Shown: positions 26,052-34,935 of the stretch, piece after piece
Layout: every line of letters begins with the position of its first letter
Numbering within the stretch: the first letter of the stretch is position 1
Assembly: GCA_903892635.1 (NCBI GenBank)
Contig: CAITJH010000025.1
Location: forward strand, 1-39,429
Source: an uncultured Actinomycetes bacterium
GTDB taxonomy: Bacteria; Actinomycetota; Actinomycetes; S36-B12; UBA5976
Reading direction: 5' to 3'
DNA: 39,429 nt
Notes under the pieces: model-generated
Database searches by the model: none
Told to the model about the DNA's origin: nothing
Seen by the model: only the letters and a program-made list of their open reading frames with translations
Translations under genes and position numbers: made by a program

Positions 26052-27929
26052 TTAGGTGGTTTGTGAACCTCGAGTACGTCGCCACACGTTATGTGCAACT
26101 AATAGCACGAGTGCAATAAGTGCTATCCACACCAGACTACGGGCGAATTGCTGATAAGCAGTGGAGGCAATCTCCACAATCAGCTTGTCTCCAAAAATAT
26201 TTCCAGTCGAGTCGGCAAGTGATACCTGTGCTTGAACATCTCCGGAAATGTGTAGAGCAATCGGAATCTGCACAGTAATGCGCCGTTTTGGTTCGATCGT
26301 TATAGTGTCAACTTTTCCAGCAGTTAAATGACCAGGTACCGAGCTAGTCACAACAACATTGACAGTCGCCGTAAAGTCCGTCGGATTAAAAACGGTGACA
26401 GGTAGTTGCGCTGTTGTTCCCGGAATTGTGATGTGCTTGGACCCTTCAAGCGCAAGTTCGTTCAATTGCGATACTTCTTGCTCTACGAATGACCTGCCAA
26501 AGTGTTGTGCTGAACTTTCGCTAGTCCAATCTTGCGAATAGAGAACAGTCGACGCCGCAGTGAGAGCTGATGTATTAGCCGATGAACCAAAAACATTTCG
26601 TACAAGTGATTCGGATTTGACGATGTCACGTTCGATCTTGCGCGTTTGCATGTTAAAGGGTTGTGCACGTGTACCTTGATTGGACACTGTAGATACTGCA
26701 TGGGCTGACAGTAATGACGAAAGCGAACTAAGTGTGTAAGCGCGATTGCCTTGAACTTGTTCGTTCACTAATTGCGCAAAAGTTAAACTTGGATCCCAAT
26801 TCTTGGGAGTCGAGACCAGCACCGTGCGGCTCGCATTTGGTGATTCAGCAGTCATCATTGACAGTTGAGCATTTAAGCACCAGCCTGCCGAGAATCCATC
26901 TACTAGAGATAGACATGAACTTGCGCCACTGTCATTAATCAACACTTGCCCAGTTGACGATGTACTGCGGGCATCGGTGGTTACATTCTTGTCGCGCGAC
27001 AAAAACGTGTTATCGACAACTGTGACCACTTGCTTATCGAAGTCGGTTCCGAATGAACCGATAGCACCGGTCTTTGTGTCGAGGAAGTACAACGTATGTG
27101 CGGCGGTTGGATCCTTCGAAAGCGCTCGTTTAATCGAAGTAGTTTGGTTTCCAGCAACTAAACGAGCCAGATTAACGTTTCCAAATGCACTCGGGATTGC
27201 TCCAAGAGATTCAAGCTCTTGTCCCATTTCACGTGTTGCTTCATCGGTTGAACTTGTCAGCAGGGACGTTGTGTATCCATCAACAACGTATGAGGCACCC
27301 GTCAGATTTGCTGCAAGTATTTGACGGATGCGTTCTGCTTCGATTGAACTAGTTGTTGCGCGCACATCTTCACGGACGTCGTGCGTGCTAGTTGTTATTG
27401 GAACTGCAAGCACAACAGTGGTTGGCGACAGTGATGAACTCTTAGCAAACCACGCAAGTGCAATTACTTCAGAGACTCGTGAAGTAGTGGCAGTTACTCC
27501 AATTGGGAAAACGCCGCCAGAAGTATTGCTCCACAGTTTCGTTGTAGGAATTGAAATGGACCATTGTGCACTAGCCTGTGCAGTCAGATTGGCAATTGAT
27601 GTCGTAGCGCTGGCTACAGGACTTACGGATGTTGAAGAGTGGGTGTCAATGACATCAGCCAATTGTGATCGCGTAGCGAATGGATGGCCGGTTACAAGTT
27701 GCAACTGTTCAGTTAATGACGAGCCTCCTGTATTTTTCAAGGTTCCAGCCAAAGTCACAGTGTCTTGACTTTGACCCGTTACAGGATCTTTAGCCGACGA
27801 GATGGTGGCTCCAGTAATTGTCAGGGCAATACTTGGGCTTGATGCGCGAGCAGGGGCCATCGTTAAGAATGGCAACAGGATGACAACTGCGAGGGCTGAT
27901 CGAGTCAGCAGGCGCAGGAGTGAAGTCAT
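26052..27929 (-). CDS. Secreted, membrane-anchored DUF6049 family protein
   Basis: A 625-aa protein with a signal peptide (residues 1-29, MAPARA as the likely cleavage region). It has a long extracytoplasmic part rich in Ser/Thr/Val, then a C-terminal membrane helix (about 596-615) and a short basic tail (RRTRGSQTT). A segment near residues 510-590 looks like an immunoglobulin-like beta domain. It occupies the position of mycobacterial Rv3909 next to mviN and is best assigned to DUF6049. The function is unknown; constant linkage with MurJ suggests a cell-wall role. It has no ribosome binding site but has a leaderless-type -10. Confidence 0.8.
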   Translation of the reverse strand: MTSLLRLLTRSALAVVILLPFLTMAPARASSPSIALTITGATISSAKDPVTGQSQDTVTLAGTLKNTGGSSLTEQLQLVTGHPFATRSQLADVIDTHSSTSVSPVASATTSIANLTAQASAQWSISIPTTKLWSNTSGGVFPIGVTATTSRVSEVIALAWFAKSSSLSPTTVVLAVPITTSTHDVREDVRATTSSIEAERIRQILAANLTGASYVVDGYTTSLLTSSTDEATREMGQELESLGAIPSAFGNVNLARLVAGNQTTSIKRALSKDPTAAHTLYFLDTKTGAIGSFGTDFDKQVVTVVDNTFLSRDKNVTTDARSTSSTGQVLINDSGASSCLSLVDGFSAGWCLNAQLSMMTAESPNASRTVLVSTPKNWDPSLTFAQLVNEQVQGNRAYTLSSLSSLLSAHAVSTVSNQGTRAQPFNMQTRKIERDIVKSESLVRNVFGSSANTSALTAASTVLYSQDWTSESSAQHFGRSFVEQEVSQLNELALEGSKHITIPGTTAQLPVTVFNPTDFTATVNVVVTSSVPGHLTAGKVDTITIEPKRRITVQIPIALHISGDVQAQVSLADSTGNIFGDKLIVEIASTAYQQFARSLVWIALIALVLLVAHNVWRRTRGSQTT

Positions 27930-27935
27930 TTATCA

Positions 27936-27941
27936 AGGATA
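27936..27941 (-). promoter_or_regulatory. Leaderless -10 element of the DUF6049-murJ-pseudokinase operon
   Basis: TATCCT on the minus strand lies exactly 6 nt before the ATG at 27929. No ribosome binding site precedes the ATG, so a leaderless transcript is likely. Confidence 0.5.
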
Positions 27942-27991
27942 CTTGCGGCTTAAACATCGAAGTCCGACTTACGCCTAGGCTAGAGCGCAGT

Positions 27992-29434
27992 ATGAATGCA
28001 GTTCCGTCACCACATGACCTTGCGTCGCAACTAGTGCACGACGCTGTTTTGGCGATGCCAGGACTAAAGGAACTCGGAGAGCTTTTCGAGGCTAGTGGCT
28101 TTGAAATCGCCATAGTTGGTGGCCCGGTTCGCGATATCTTGCTCAAACGCGAGATTCATGACCTTGATTTCACAACTAATGCCACACCAGAACAAATCAT
28201 TTCTGTAGTCGAACCGTGGGCTGACACTGTATGGGATGTCGGAATTGAATTTGGAACCGTCGGCGTACGCAAAGGCGATTTCTTTGCGGAGATCACAACA
28301 TACCGCTCTGAGGCGTATGACAGCGATAGCCGCAAGCCGCAAGTAACCTTTGGCACTTTGTTAATCGACGACTTAGAACGTCGTGATTTCACAATTAATT
28401 CGATGGCGGTCCGACTGCCTTCGGGTGAATTTGTCGATCCATTCGGTGGAGTGACTGACCTCGTGAAGAAAGTGATTCGCACTCCGCGCGCAGCCGAGTT
28501 GTCGTTTTCTGATGACCCTTTACGAATGATGCGTGCAGCGCGATTTGCTAGCCAACTTGAATTCACTCCTGTTGCAGATGTCGTCATCGCCGCAACAGAT
28601 ATGGCATCACGAATTTCAATAGTTTCAGCTGAGCGAGTTCGTGACGAGTTATCGAAGTTGCTGCTCGGTGCTAAACCTCGTTTGGGATTAGAAATTCTTG
28701 AAGGAACAAAAATCTCAGATGTCATTTTGCCTGAACTTCCTGCACTTCAACTTGAAATTGATGAGCACCATCGTCATAAAGATGTATATGAACACAGTTT
28801 GATTGTGTTGGAGCAAGCAATTGATTTAGAACGAAGTCACCAACCAGTACTGGAACCAGATTTAGTTTTACGGCTTGCAGCATTGCTGCACGATATTGGT
28901 AAGCCCAAAACTCGACGTTTTGAATCTGGTGGTGGAGTGAGCTTTCATCATCACGAAGTTGTTGGAGCAAAACAAGCACGCAAACGTTTGGTAGCGCTTC
29001 GCTATTCCAACGAGATCATTGATGACGTGTGCAAACTTATTGAATTGCATTTGCGGTTCCATGGTTACGGCGATGGTCAGTGGACTGATGCAGCTGTGCG
29101 ACGCTATGTACGAGATGCCGGTGACCAGTTGGCACGTTTGCATAAACTCACTCGTGCCGATTGCACAACGCGTAACCAACGTCGAGCCATGATGCTTGCT
29201 GCGACGTACGATGATTTAGAAGAGCGCATTGCAGTGCTTCAAGAACAAGAAGAACTCAATTCGATTCGGCCTGCCCTCAATGGAAATGAAATCATGGAGA
29301 TTCTCGGAGTAAAACCCAGTCGTGACGTGGGTTTGGCATACGACTATTTGCTCAATGCTCGTCTCGATGAAGGCCCAATGGATCGCGAACGAGCAATCGA
29401 ATTACTTAAGGCGTGGTGGGCGACTCGACCTTAG
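27992..29434 (+). CDS. cca: CCA tRNA nucleotidyltransferase
   Basis: A 480-aa class II enzyme that adds or repairs the 3' CCA of tRNAs. The nucleotidyltransferase core shows VGGPVRD and the metal-binding HDLDFTT (about 45-70). An RNA/ATP-binding region follows with RRDFTINSMA. The C-terminal HD domain has HRHKDVYEHS and ALLHDIGKPKTRR. I choose the ATG at 27992 because upstream codons do not look coding and TAGGCT lies 10 nt before it, which would give a very short leader. The gene is divergent from DUF6049, as in mycobacteria (pcnA), but no mutT-like gene intervenes. Both tRNAs in this window need this enzyme. Confidence 0.94.
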   Translation: MNAVPSPHDLASQLVHDAVLAMPGLKELGELFEASGFEIAIVGGPVRDILLKREIHDLDFTTNATPEQIISVVEPWADTVWDVGIEFGTVGVRKGDFFAEITTYRSEAYDSDSRKPQVTFGTLLIDDLERRDFTINSMAVRLPSGEFVDPFGGVTDLVKKVIRTPRAAELSFSDDPLRMMRAARFASQLEFTPVADVVIAATDMASRISIVSAERVRDELSKLLLGAKPRLGLEILEGTKISDVILPELPALQLEIDEHHRHKDVYEHSLIVLEQAIDLERSHQPVLEPDLVLRLAALLHDIGKPKTRRFESGGGVSFHHHEVVGAKQARKRLVALRYSNEIIDDVCKLIELHLRFHGYGDGQWTDAAVRRYVRDAGDQLARLHKLTRADCTTRNQRRAMMLAATYDDLEERIAVLQEQEELNSIRPALNGNEIMEILGVKPSRDVGLAYDYLLNARLDEGPMDRERAIELLKAWWATRP

Positions 29435-30738
29435 TCCGTGCGACGAAGGTTTGTGAGTACTGCAAGGCAACTTGCACTTAAGGTCACAGTCAGCACGATA
29501 ACCGGAAGTAAGTTATTCATCATTGCCGGTACTAGCGCAGTGACTGCAATGCCACTGACTAATGCAAAATTAATTCCCATATCAAATAGTGAAAAGACGC
29601 GACCGCGATGAACGTCATCGATTGTCGTCTGAATATTGGTATCAGCAGAAATCTTGAGCAACTGTCCTGCGAATGCAAGTACACCGGCAGCAGTAAAGAT
29701 ACTCAGACGCGAATTGCTGAACATCGCAAGATCAGTGACAACGATCCCTCCAACCAGTGCAACGATTGCAGTTCGTTGCAACGTTCGTTGACGCGTTAGC
29801 GATCTGTTGTGACCTATCGAAGAATTTTTTAGTAGAAAAGCACTTATGAAAGCGGCAATGAAAGCACCCACAGCAGCGCAACCAGCTGCAATTCCAAAAT
29901 CCACAACAGATGAACTTGGATTATTGGGATGCCACACAGTTCGAGCAAGGAGCAACGTGCGCACTGTCAGCGATCCAAAAGTAAATCGTTGAAGTAATAC
30001 AGCAAGCATCGAACGACGAGCGATGTGCTGTTCCTTTAGTTTGTAAATTCCGTCCGCGAGTCCGACAAGAACATTGCGCAGTTTTTCCCGAGATTCTTGC
30101 GAACTGGTGTGAGGTCCTAAAAGGTGCTTTGGTCGAATGGATGCTGCAGTGTATGCCGCAATCAGTGCGAGTATCACTCCGCTTGAAATGATGAGCGAGT
30201 TTGTTGTGTCATCGTTGCCCGCAAAATGTTGAAAAGTCAGAGCAGTAGTTGCCGCGATTGAGGCACTGGCAGTGCCCAGTGTCGGAAACAAAGCATTCGC
30301 ATTGACAAGTTGATCGTGACCAACGACATGGGGCAAAGAAGCAGCCAACGATGCTTGCAGGAATCGATTAACACCCAGGCTGACAATAACGAGGCAAGCC
30401 AACTGCCAGCTCTCGGCACGACTGGCTACCAAAAACGCTAGACCGATCATCGTGACTGCTCGAACACTGTTGGCAATATAAAGAATGACGCGGCGTTGCC
30501 ACCGATCGATAAAGACACCCACAAAGGGTCCGATAACCGAGTACGGAATGAGCAAGATGCCAAAAGATAAAGCAATAGCTTGGGAGTTCGCAGCACGTTC
30601 GGGCGAGAATAAAACGAAACTCGCTAGGGCAGTTTGGAGCAAGCCATCACCAGCTTGACCAAACACTCGTACCGCTAATAGTCGACGGGCTTCTGCTGGA
30701 GCAAAAACAGCCATCACGCGGTTATCTCTCCAAGTCAC
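29431..30738 (-). CDS. Major facilitator superfamily transporter (MFS_3-like)
   Basis: A 435-aa polytopic protein with about 12 membrane segments. The loop after helix 2 reads GVFIDRWQRRVIL, a variant of the MFS signature, and a hydrophilic central region (about 205-245) separates the halves. It resembles putative drug or siderophore exporters of the MFS_3 group; the substrate is unknown. The stop overlaps the convergent cca stop by four bases. I take the GTG at 30736-30738, which has a leaderless -10; an alternative GTG/ATG seven or eight codons later follows GGAGAG. Confidence 0.82.
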   Translation of the reverse strand: MTWRDNRVMAVFAPAEARRLLAVRVFGQAGDGLLQTALASFVLFSPERAANSQAIALSFGILLIPYSVIGPFVGVFIDRWQRRVILYIANSVRAVTMIGLAFLVASRAESWQLACLVIVSLGVNRFLQASLAASLPHVVGHDQLVNANALFPTLGTASASIAATTALTFQHFAGNDDTTNSLIISSGVILALIAAYTAASIRPKHLLGPHTSSQESREKLRNVLVGLADGIYKLKEQHIARRSMLAVLLQRFTFGSLTVRTLLLARTVWHPNNPSSSVVDFGIAAGCAAVGAFIAAFISAFLLKNSSIGHNRSLTRQRTLQRTAIVALVGGIVVTDLAMFSNSRLSIFTAAGVLAFAGQLLKISADTNIQTTIDDVHRGRVFSLFDMGINFALVSGIAVTALVPAMMNNLLPVIVLTVTLSASCLAVLTNLRRTD

Positions 30739-30744
30739 CGCTCA

Positions 30745-30750
30745 ACTTTA
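30745..30750 (-). promoter_or_regulatory. Leaderless -10 element of the MFS gene
   Basis: TAAAGT on the minus strand is 6 nt before the GTG start at 30738, the same geometry as at 687, 27936 and 37674. Confidence 0.42.
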
Positions 30751-30817
30751 GTCCTTTTACTGAAAAACCCAATAAATTGGGGATTTTCCCGATTTTGCAA
30801 ACTAATGGCTAAAGCAA

Positions 30818-30839
30818 AGTTATCGAAAAGTTACCGAAA
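30818..30839 (+). promoter_or_regulatory. Tandem 11-bp repeat, candidate operator of the fructose operon
   Basis: AGTTATCGAAA (30818-30828) is followed immediately by AGTTACCGAAA (30829-30839), differing at one position. One helical-turn spacing puts both copies on the same DNA face, as expected for binding by the adjacent DeoR-type regulator. It lies about 40 bp upstream of the -10 of that gene. Confidence 0.5.
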
Positions 30840-30878
30840 CAAACACAAACGGAACCAAAAACGGGCAAACTCGGACAA

Positions 30879-30884
30879 TAGATT
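30879..30884 (+). promoter_or_regulatory. -10 element of the fructose PTS operon
   Basis: TAGATT lies 24 nt before the GTG at 30909, and AGGAG sits between them as a ribosome binding site. No convincing -35 was seen, so an activator or extended contacts may be needed. Confidence 0.4.
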
Positions 30885-30908
30885 GAAACTGTTGTTAGGA
30901 GTTTCCCC

Positions 30909-31670
30909 GTGTACGCACCCGAACGATACCGCTCTATTGTCGAGCGCGTTGTTGGCTTCGGGCGGGCATCGGTGAACGATCTTGCTGATGACTTGGATGT
31001 GACACCGGAAACTATCCGTCGTGATTTGAGCCACCTAGAGCGTCAAGGACTTGTTCGCCGAGTTCATGGCGGTGCAGTGCCGGTCGGTCGTGTGATTCTT
31101 GAACCCACTGTTGATTCGCGTAACGCGGTTTTAGTTCCACAAAAGAATGACATCGCTAAAGCTGCACTGGCTGAAATTCCAACCGAAGGCGCTGTCATCG
31201 TTGATGCTGGAACCACAACCTCACGTTTGTTAGCAATGATCCCTGATGAATATCAGATCACAGTTATTACAAACTCAGTCGAGCATGCAATGGCACTTGC
31301 GAACAAGCCCAACATCAACACGCTTTTGATTGGTGGCCGTGTGCGTACTCGCACACTTGCTTGTGTAGATCAGTGGGCACTCGATGCACTCGGAGGACTT
31401 TATGCTGACGTTGCCATCTTGGGTACCAATGGAATTAGCGTCGAACGCGGATTAACAACACCTGACTCGGCAGAAGCTGCAGTAAAGCGCGCAATGCTTA
31501 ATGCAGCTCGACGCAAAGTTGTCCTTGCTGACCATTCAAAATTTGGTGACGATCATTTTGCGCAGTTCGGATCACTTAGTGATGTTGATGTCGTGATTAC
31601 TGATAGCGAAACCGATGAGAAGTTTGTCAAAGAGTTAGCGGCATTCGATGTTCCAGTGGTGATCGCATGA
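30909..31670 (+). CDS. fruR: DeoR-family regulator of fructose metabolism
   Basis: A 253-aa repressor. The N-terminal winged helix (about 4-58) contains ASVNDLADDLDVTPETIRRDL and LVRRVHGGA, the DeoR signature. The C-terminal sugar-phosphate sensor domain (about 75-235) has DAGTTTSRL and TTPDSAEAAVK. Such regulators respond to fructose-1-phosphate or related sugar phosphates and control the linked PTS genes. The start is GTG with AGGAG upstream. The last codon overlaps fruK by four bases (ATGA). Confidence 0.92.
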   Translation: MYAPERYRSIVERVVGFGRASVNDLADDLDVTPETIRRDLSHLERQGLVRRVHGGAVPVGRVILEPTVDSRNAVLVPQKNDIAKAALAEIPTEGAVIVDAGTTTSRLLAMIPDEYQITVITNSVEHAMALANKPNINTLLIGGRVRTRTLACVDQWALDALGGLYADVAILGTNGISVERGLTTPDSAEAAVKRAMLNAARRKVVLADHSKFGDDHFAQFGSLSDVDVVITDSETDEKFVKELAAFDVPVVIA

Positions 31671-32611
31671 TCGCAACCGTGACACTCAACCCGAGCATTG
31701 ATCGACAACTGATGCTTAATCATCTGGCAGTTGGTGAAGTTAATCGTGCTGATCTCAATCACATTCATCCAGGCGGAAAAGGCGTCAATGTTTCGCGAGC
31801 ATTAAAGAGCTTTGGTGCCGCAACACATGCGCTACTTGTTGGTGCATCGCTGGGTGGCCGTTGGTTTGACGAACAACTCACAGAACTTGGCATTGATCAT
31901 GAAGTGATCATCACTTCGGGTGTCACACGAAGCAATCTCACAATCGTTGAGGCAAATGGAACTGTAACCAAAATCAATGAACAGGGTTTCTCTATCACGC
32001 CTGAGATTTTGGCGGACGTACGTAATGCACTCAGTAATTTAGATCTACAAGATCAGTGGGTGGTGTTTGCCGGTCGTCTCAATTACGGTGCGCCTACAGA
32101 CACGTACTTACATCTTGCGCAATATGCACGCTCACTTGGTGCACGCGTTGCAGTGGATGCAAGCGATGCCGAACTCGCAAATTCTTTGTGGAGTGACGGA
32201 CCAGATTTAATTAAGCCCAACCAACATGAACTTGCGTCAATAGTCGGTCGCGAACTAGTGACAATGAACGATGTGATTGATGCCGCGCGCGAAGTTATTG
32301 CACGAGGAGTCAAAGCTGTCTTGTGCAGCCTTGGGGCAGATGGAGCTTTGTATATCACGGCCGATTCTGCGGTTCATGCCGAACCAGCTCACCCAGTGAA
32401 TGGTGTGCCGGTAGGTGCAGGCGACATTATGTTGGCGACATTTCTCGGCGGCGGTGCAAACGTTGACGCTCTTGCCGGTGCTGTGGCGTGGTCAGCTGCT
32501 TCCGTTGCATTGCCAGGAACGTCGATCCCAACTCCAGCACAGGCACAAGCAGTCGAAGTATTAGTGCATCACGATCTTGATGCTCAGCGTTCATTGGTCG
32601 AGGTGGGTTAA
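31667..32611 (+). CDS. fruK: 1-phosphofructokinase
   Basis: A 314-aa PfkB-family kinase that converts fructose-1-phosphate, the PTS product, to fructose-1,6-bisphosphate. The N-terminal HPGGKGVNVSRAL (34-46) holds the substrate and first PfkB signature, and GAGD (250-253) holds the catalytic aspartate. NPSIDR at the start is typical of FruK/LacC. It is coupled to fruR by an ATGA overlap, and IIA follows after 2 nt. Confidence 0.94.
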   Translation: MIATVTLNPSIDRQLMLNHLAVGEVNRADLNHIHPGGKGVNVSRALKSFGAATHALLVGASLGGRWFDEQLTELGIDHEVIITSGVTRSNLTIVEANGTVTKINEQGFSITPEILADVRNALSNLDLQDQWVVFAGRLNYGAPTDTYLHLAQYARSLGARVAVDASDAELANSLWSDGPDLIKPNQHELASIVGRELVTMNDVIDAAREVIARGVKAVLCSLGADGALYITADSAVHAEPAHPVNGVPVGAGDIMLATFLGGGANVDALAGAVAWSAASVALPGTSIPTPAQAQAVEVLVHHDLDAQRSLVEVG

Positions 32612-32613
32612 CA

Positions 32614-33054
32614 ATGTCAGTTTTTTCAGCCGAGTTGGTCAATCTAGATATGAAAGCAACTGAAAAAGTTGCTGCCATTCGCGAGCTTGCTGAACTAATC
32701 GTCGCGAACGGTCGCGGAACTGATGTAGATGCCATTGTTACTGATGTTCTTGCTCGCGATGAACTGGGAACGCCGCAAGTCGAAGGTGTTGCGATTCCTC
32801 ATGCACGCACGAGTGGAGTGACAACTGCAAGCGTTGCAGTAGGACGTACAACTGGCGTCGTCTTCGATCCAGAAGAGGGACCGGCCACAACCATATTCAT
32901 GATCTTGGTTCCAGAATCAGCATCGGATGAACACATCGTAATTTTGTCTGGTCTAGCCCGTCGCTTGATGGATCCAGAATTCACTGCGGTACTCCGTAGT
33001 GCTACAAGTGCAGATCAGCTCGCTGCTGCGCTTAGTCAAGGAGATGACAACTAA
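32614..33054 (+). CDS. PTS fructose-type IIA component
   Basis: A 146-aa cytoplasmic phosphocarrier of the fructose/mannitol IIA (PTS_EIIA type 2) family. The phosphorylated histidine is His63 in VAIPHART. It takes the phosphate from HPr and gives it to IIB. It is a free-standing protein, whereas many fructose systems fuse it to IIB and IIC. GAGGTGGG in the end of fruK serves as ribosome binding site. Confidence 0.93.
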   Translation: MSVFSAELVNLDMKATEKVAAIRELAELIVANGRGTDVDAIVTDVLARDELGTPQVEGVAIPHARTSGVTTASVAVGRTTGVVFDPEEGPATTIFMILVPESASDEHIVILSGLARRLMDPEFTAVLRSATSADQLAAALSQGDDN

Positions 33055-33366
33055 ATGAAGATCATTGCGATCACATCATGTGCAACTGGAATTGCACACA
33101 CCTACATGGCAGCTGAAGCACTCGAACGTGCGGGAAAAGCTGCCGGTCACGAAATGTGGGTTGAGACTCAAGGCGCTGGTGGCTACAAGCCATTAGGCGT
33201 AGACGTTATCTCCCAAGCAGACGTCATTATTTTTGCCAATGATGTCGGCATTCGCGACAAGGATCGCTTTGATGGTTGCAAGATTGTCGAAAGTACTCCT
33301 AAAGAAGCAATTAAGAATGCAAAAGGCTTAATTGAACAAGCCGAACAATTAGTTTCTGGAAGTTAA
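33055..33366 (+). CDS. PTS fructose-specific IIB component
   Basis: A 103-aa IIB of the fructose subfamily. The phosphorylated cysteine is Cys9 in TSCATGIAHTYMAAEAL, the fructose-type loop. It starts directly after the IIA stop, with AAGGAGATGA as ribosome binding site inside the IIA end. It passes phosphate to fructose carried by IIC. Confidence 0.94.
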   Translation: MKIIAITSCATGIAHTYMAAEALERAGKAAGHEMWVETQGAGGYKPLGVDVISQADVIIFANDVGIRDKDRFDGCKIVESTPKEAIKNAKGLIEQAEQLVSGS

Positions 33367-33428
33367 CAGCTTTCAGATTTGACGCACTAGCAACCCCGCA
33401 AGTGTGATCACCTAGAAAGGAACAGCTC

Positions 33429-34556
33429 GTGAGTGCTGGTACCAATTTGCGCCAGTGGTTAATGACTGGCGTCAGTTACATGATTCCATTTGTTACCGCA
33501 GGTGGAATTCTCATCGCCCTAGGTTTCATGATCTCAGGCGACCCTGCTGGATTCACCGGCATCCAAATTAATGACGCACTCAGCGGCGCCATTACCGATG
33601 CATCTGGTGCTTCTACAGATCTAGAAATGAAGTTGCGTATTGGCGCTCTGGTTTTCCAGCTAGGTGCTGCTCTATTCGGCTTCTTGCTTCCAGTCCTAGC
33701 TGGTTACATTGCCTTCGGCATTGCTGACCGTCCAGGTCTTGTCCCCGGTTTCTTGGCCGGTGCTCTTGCTGGTGGCGTTGGCGCCGGCTTCCTTGGCGCA
33801 ATGGTCGGCGGTCTTCTTGCCGGTTTCGTTGCTCGATGGATCTCCGAACGAAATGTTCCAAGTGCACTTCGCAGCATCATGCCGATTGTTGTGAACCCAC
33901 TCTTGAGCTCAATCGTTGTTGGTCTAGCCATGATCTTCGTTGTTCGCACAATTGTTAAGCCAATCAACACCGGTCTAACAAACTGGCTGAACAACCTAGG
34001 TGGCGGCTCGCTCGTTGTTCTAGGCATCGTCCTTGGTTTGATGATGGCATTCGACATGGGTGGTCCACTTAACAAGGTTGCTTACACCTTCGCAACCGCT
34101 GGCATCGTCAGCGCTGCAAAGGCAGGCATCACACCTGATAGCTCAAACAACTCGGCTTACATTGCAATGGCCGCAGTTATGGCTGCAGGTATGACACCTC
34201 CATTAGGTCTTGCACTTGCAACCGTTCTTCGCAAGAAGCTCTTCTCAGATGCTGAAATCGAAAACGGTAAGGCAGCTTGGGTACTTGGCGCATCATTCAT
34301 CACTGAAGGTGCTATCCCATTCGCAGTAGTTGATCCACTGCGCGTGATCCCAAGCTTGATGGTTGGTTCAGCTGCTGCTGGTGCAACTATCGCCTTGACT
34401 GGTGCAACTCTTAACGCTCCACACGGTGGCATCTGGGTTCTTCCGCTAATTGGTAACCCACTTGCATTCCTTGCAGCGTTGGTTGTTGGTACCGTCGTAA
34501 CTGCAGCTGCAGTTATCGCGGCCAAGAGTTCCCGTAAGGAAGTTGCTGCTGCGTAA
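33429..34556 (+). CDS. PTS fructose-specific IIC permease
   Basis: A 375-aa membrane channel that binds and moves fructose while it is phosphorylated. About nine hydrophobic segments are seen. Family motifs are MIPFVTAGGIL near the N-terminus, FDMGGPLNKVA, GMTPPLG and ITEGAIPFA. The central Gly-rich helix (about 108-140) is typical. The start is GTG with AAAGGAAC at 8 nt. The 62-nt gap after IIB contains no gene. Its codon choice looks more uniform than that of its neighbours (many GTT/CTT/GGT/GCA), as for a well-expressed gene; this was judged by eye only. Confidence 0.93.
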   Translation: MSAGTNLRQWLMTGVSYMIPFVTAGGILIALGFMISGDPAGFTGIQINDALSGAITDASGASTDLEMKLRIGALVFQLGAALFGFLLPVLAGYIAFGIADRPGLVPGFLAGALAGGVGAGFLGAMVGGLLAGFVARWISERNVPSALRSIMPIVVNPLLSSIVVGLAMIFVVRTIVKPINTGLTNWLNNLGGGSLVVLGIVLGLMMAFDMGGPLNKVAYTFATAGIVSAAKAGITPDSSNNSAYIAMAAVMAAGMTPPLGLALATVLRKKLFSDAEIENGKAAWVLGASFITEGAIPFAVVDPLRVIPSLMVGSAAAGATIALTGATLNAPHGGIWVLPLIGNPLAFLAALVVGTVVTAAAVIAAKSSRKEVAAA

Positions 34557-34584
34557 GCATTAGCAATCCTGAGTGAATACTCGA

Positions 34585-34619
34585 GGTGCCCCATCGCTCG
34601 CCATGAGTGATGGGGCACC
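34585..34619 (+). terminator. Long hairpin between IIC and ptsH
   Basis: A 15-bp stem (34585-34599 with 34605-34619; one G-U pair) closes the 5-nt loop GCCAT. No T run follows, so it may be a partial terminator, a processing site or a 3'-end stabiliser that sets IIC levels apart from HPr and Enzyme I. Confidence 0.7.
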
Positions 34620-34663
34620 ATACTCCAAGTAAGAATGTGTCAGTACAAGAAAGAAGTGAGAAC

Positions 34664-34933
34664 ATGCCAAGTGAAGTTGTTACCGTTGCAAGCGCCGTTG
34701 GGTTACATGCTCGACCAGCTTCACTTCTCATCAAGGCTGCGGCTGCAGCTGGTGTGCCAGTGACAATTGGTCGTGTTGGCGAGACACCAGTAAATGCTGC
34801 AAGCATGTTGTCAGTATTGGCACTAGGCGCCAAGCATGGCGAGCAAGTTGAAATCACTGTTGCCGATGGCGACAATGCTGATTCAATCTTGGCTGGCCTT
34901 GTCGAGATCGTTTCGACAAATCACGACGCATAA
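34664..34933 (+). CDS. ptsH: Phosphocarrier protein HPr
   Basis: An 89-aa general PTS carrier. The phosphorylated His15 is in GLHARPAS. A serine (Ser47, in AASMLSVL) stands where Gram-positive HPr is regulated by HPr kinase, though no such kinase is in the window. I take the ATG at 34664, which gives the standard N-terminus; an upstream in-frame ATG at 34607 falls inside the hairpin. AAGAAGTGAG precedes the start. Confidence 0.96.
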   Translation: MPSEVVTVASAVGLHARPASLLIKAAAAAGVPVTIGRVGETPVNAASMLSVLALGAKHGEQVEITVADGDNADSILAGLVEIVSTNHDA

Positions 34934-34935
34934 CT

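Noticed and set aside
27225-27240. TTTCACGTG in the DUF6049 gene as a possible parS
   Set aside because: Only the left half matches; the right arm (TTGC) breaks the palindrome.
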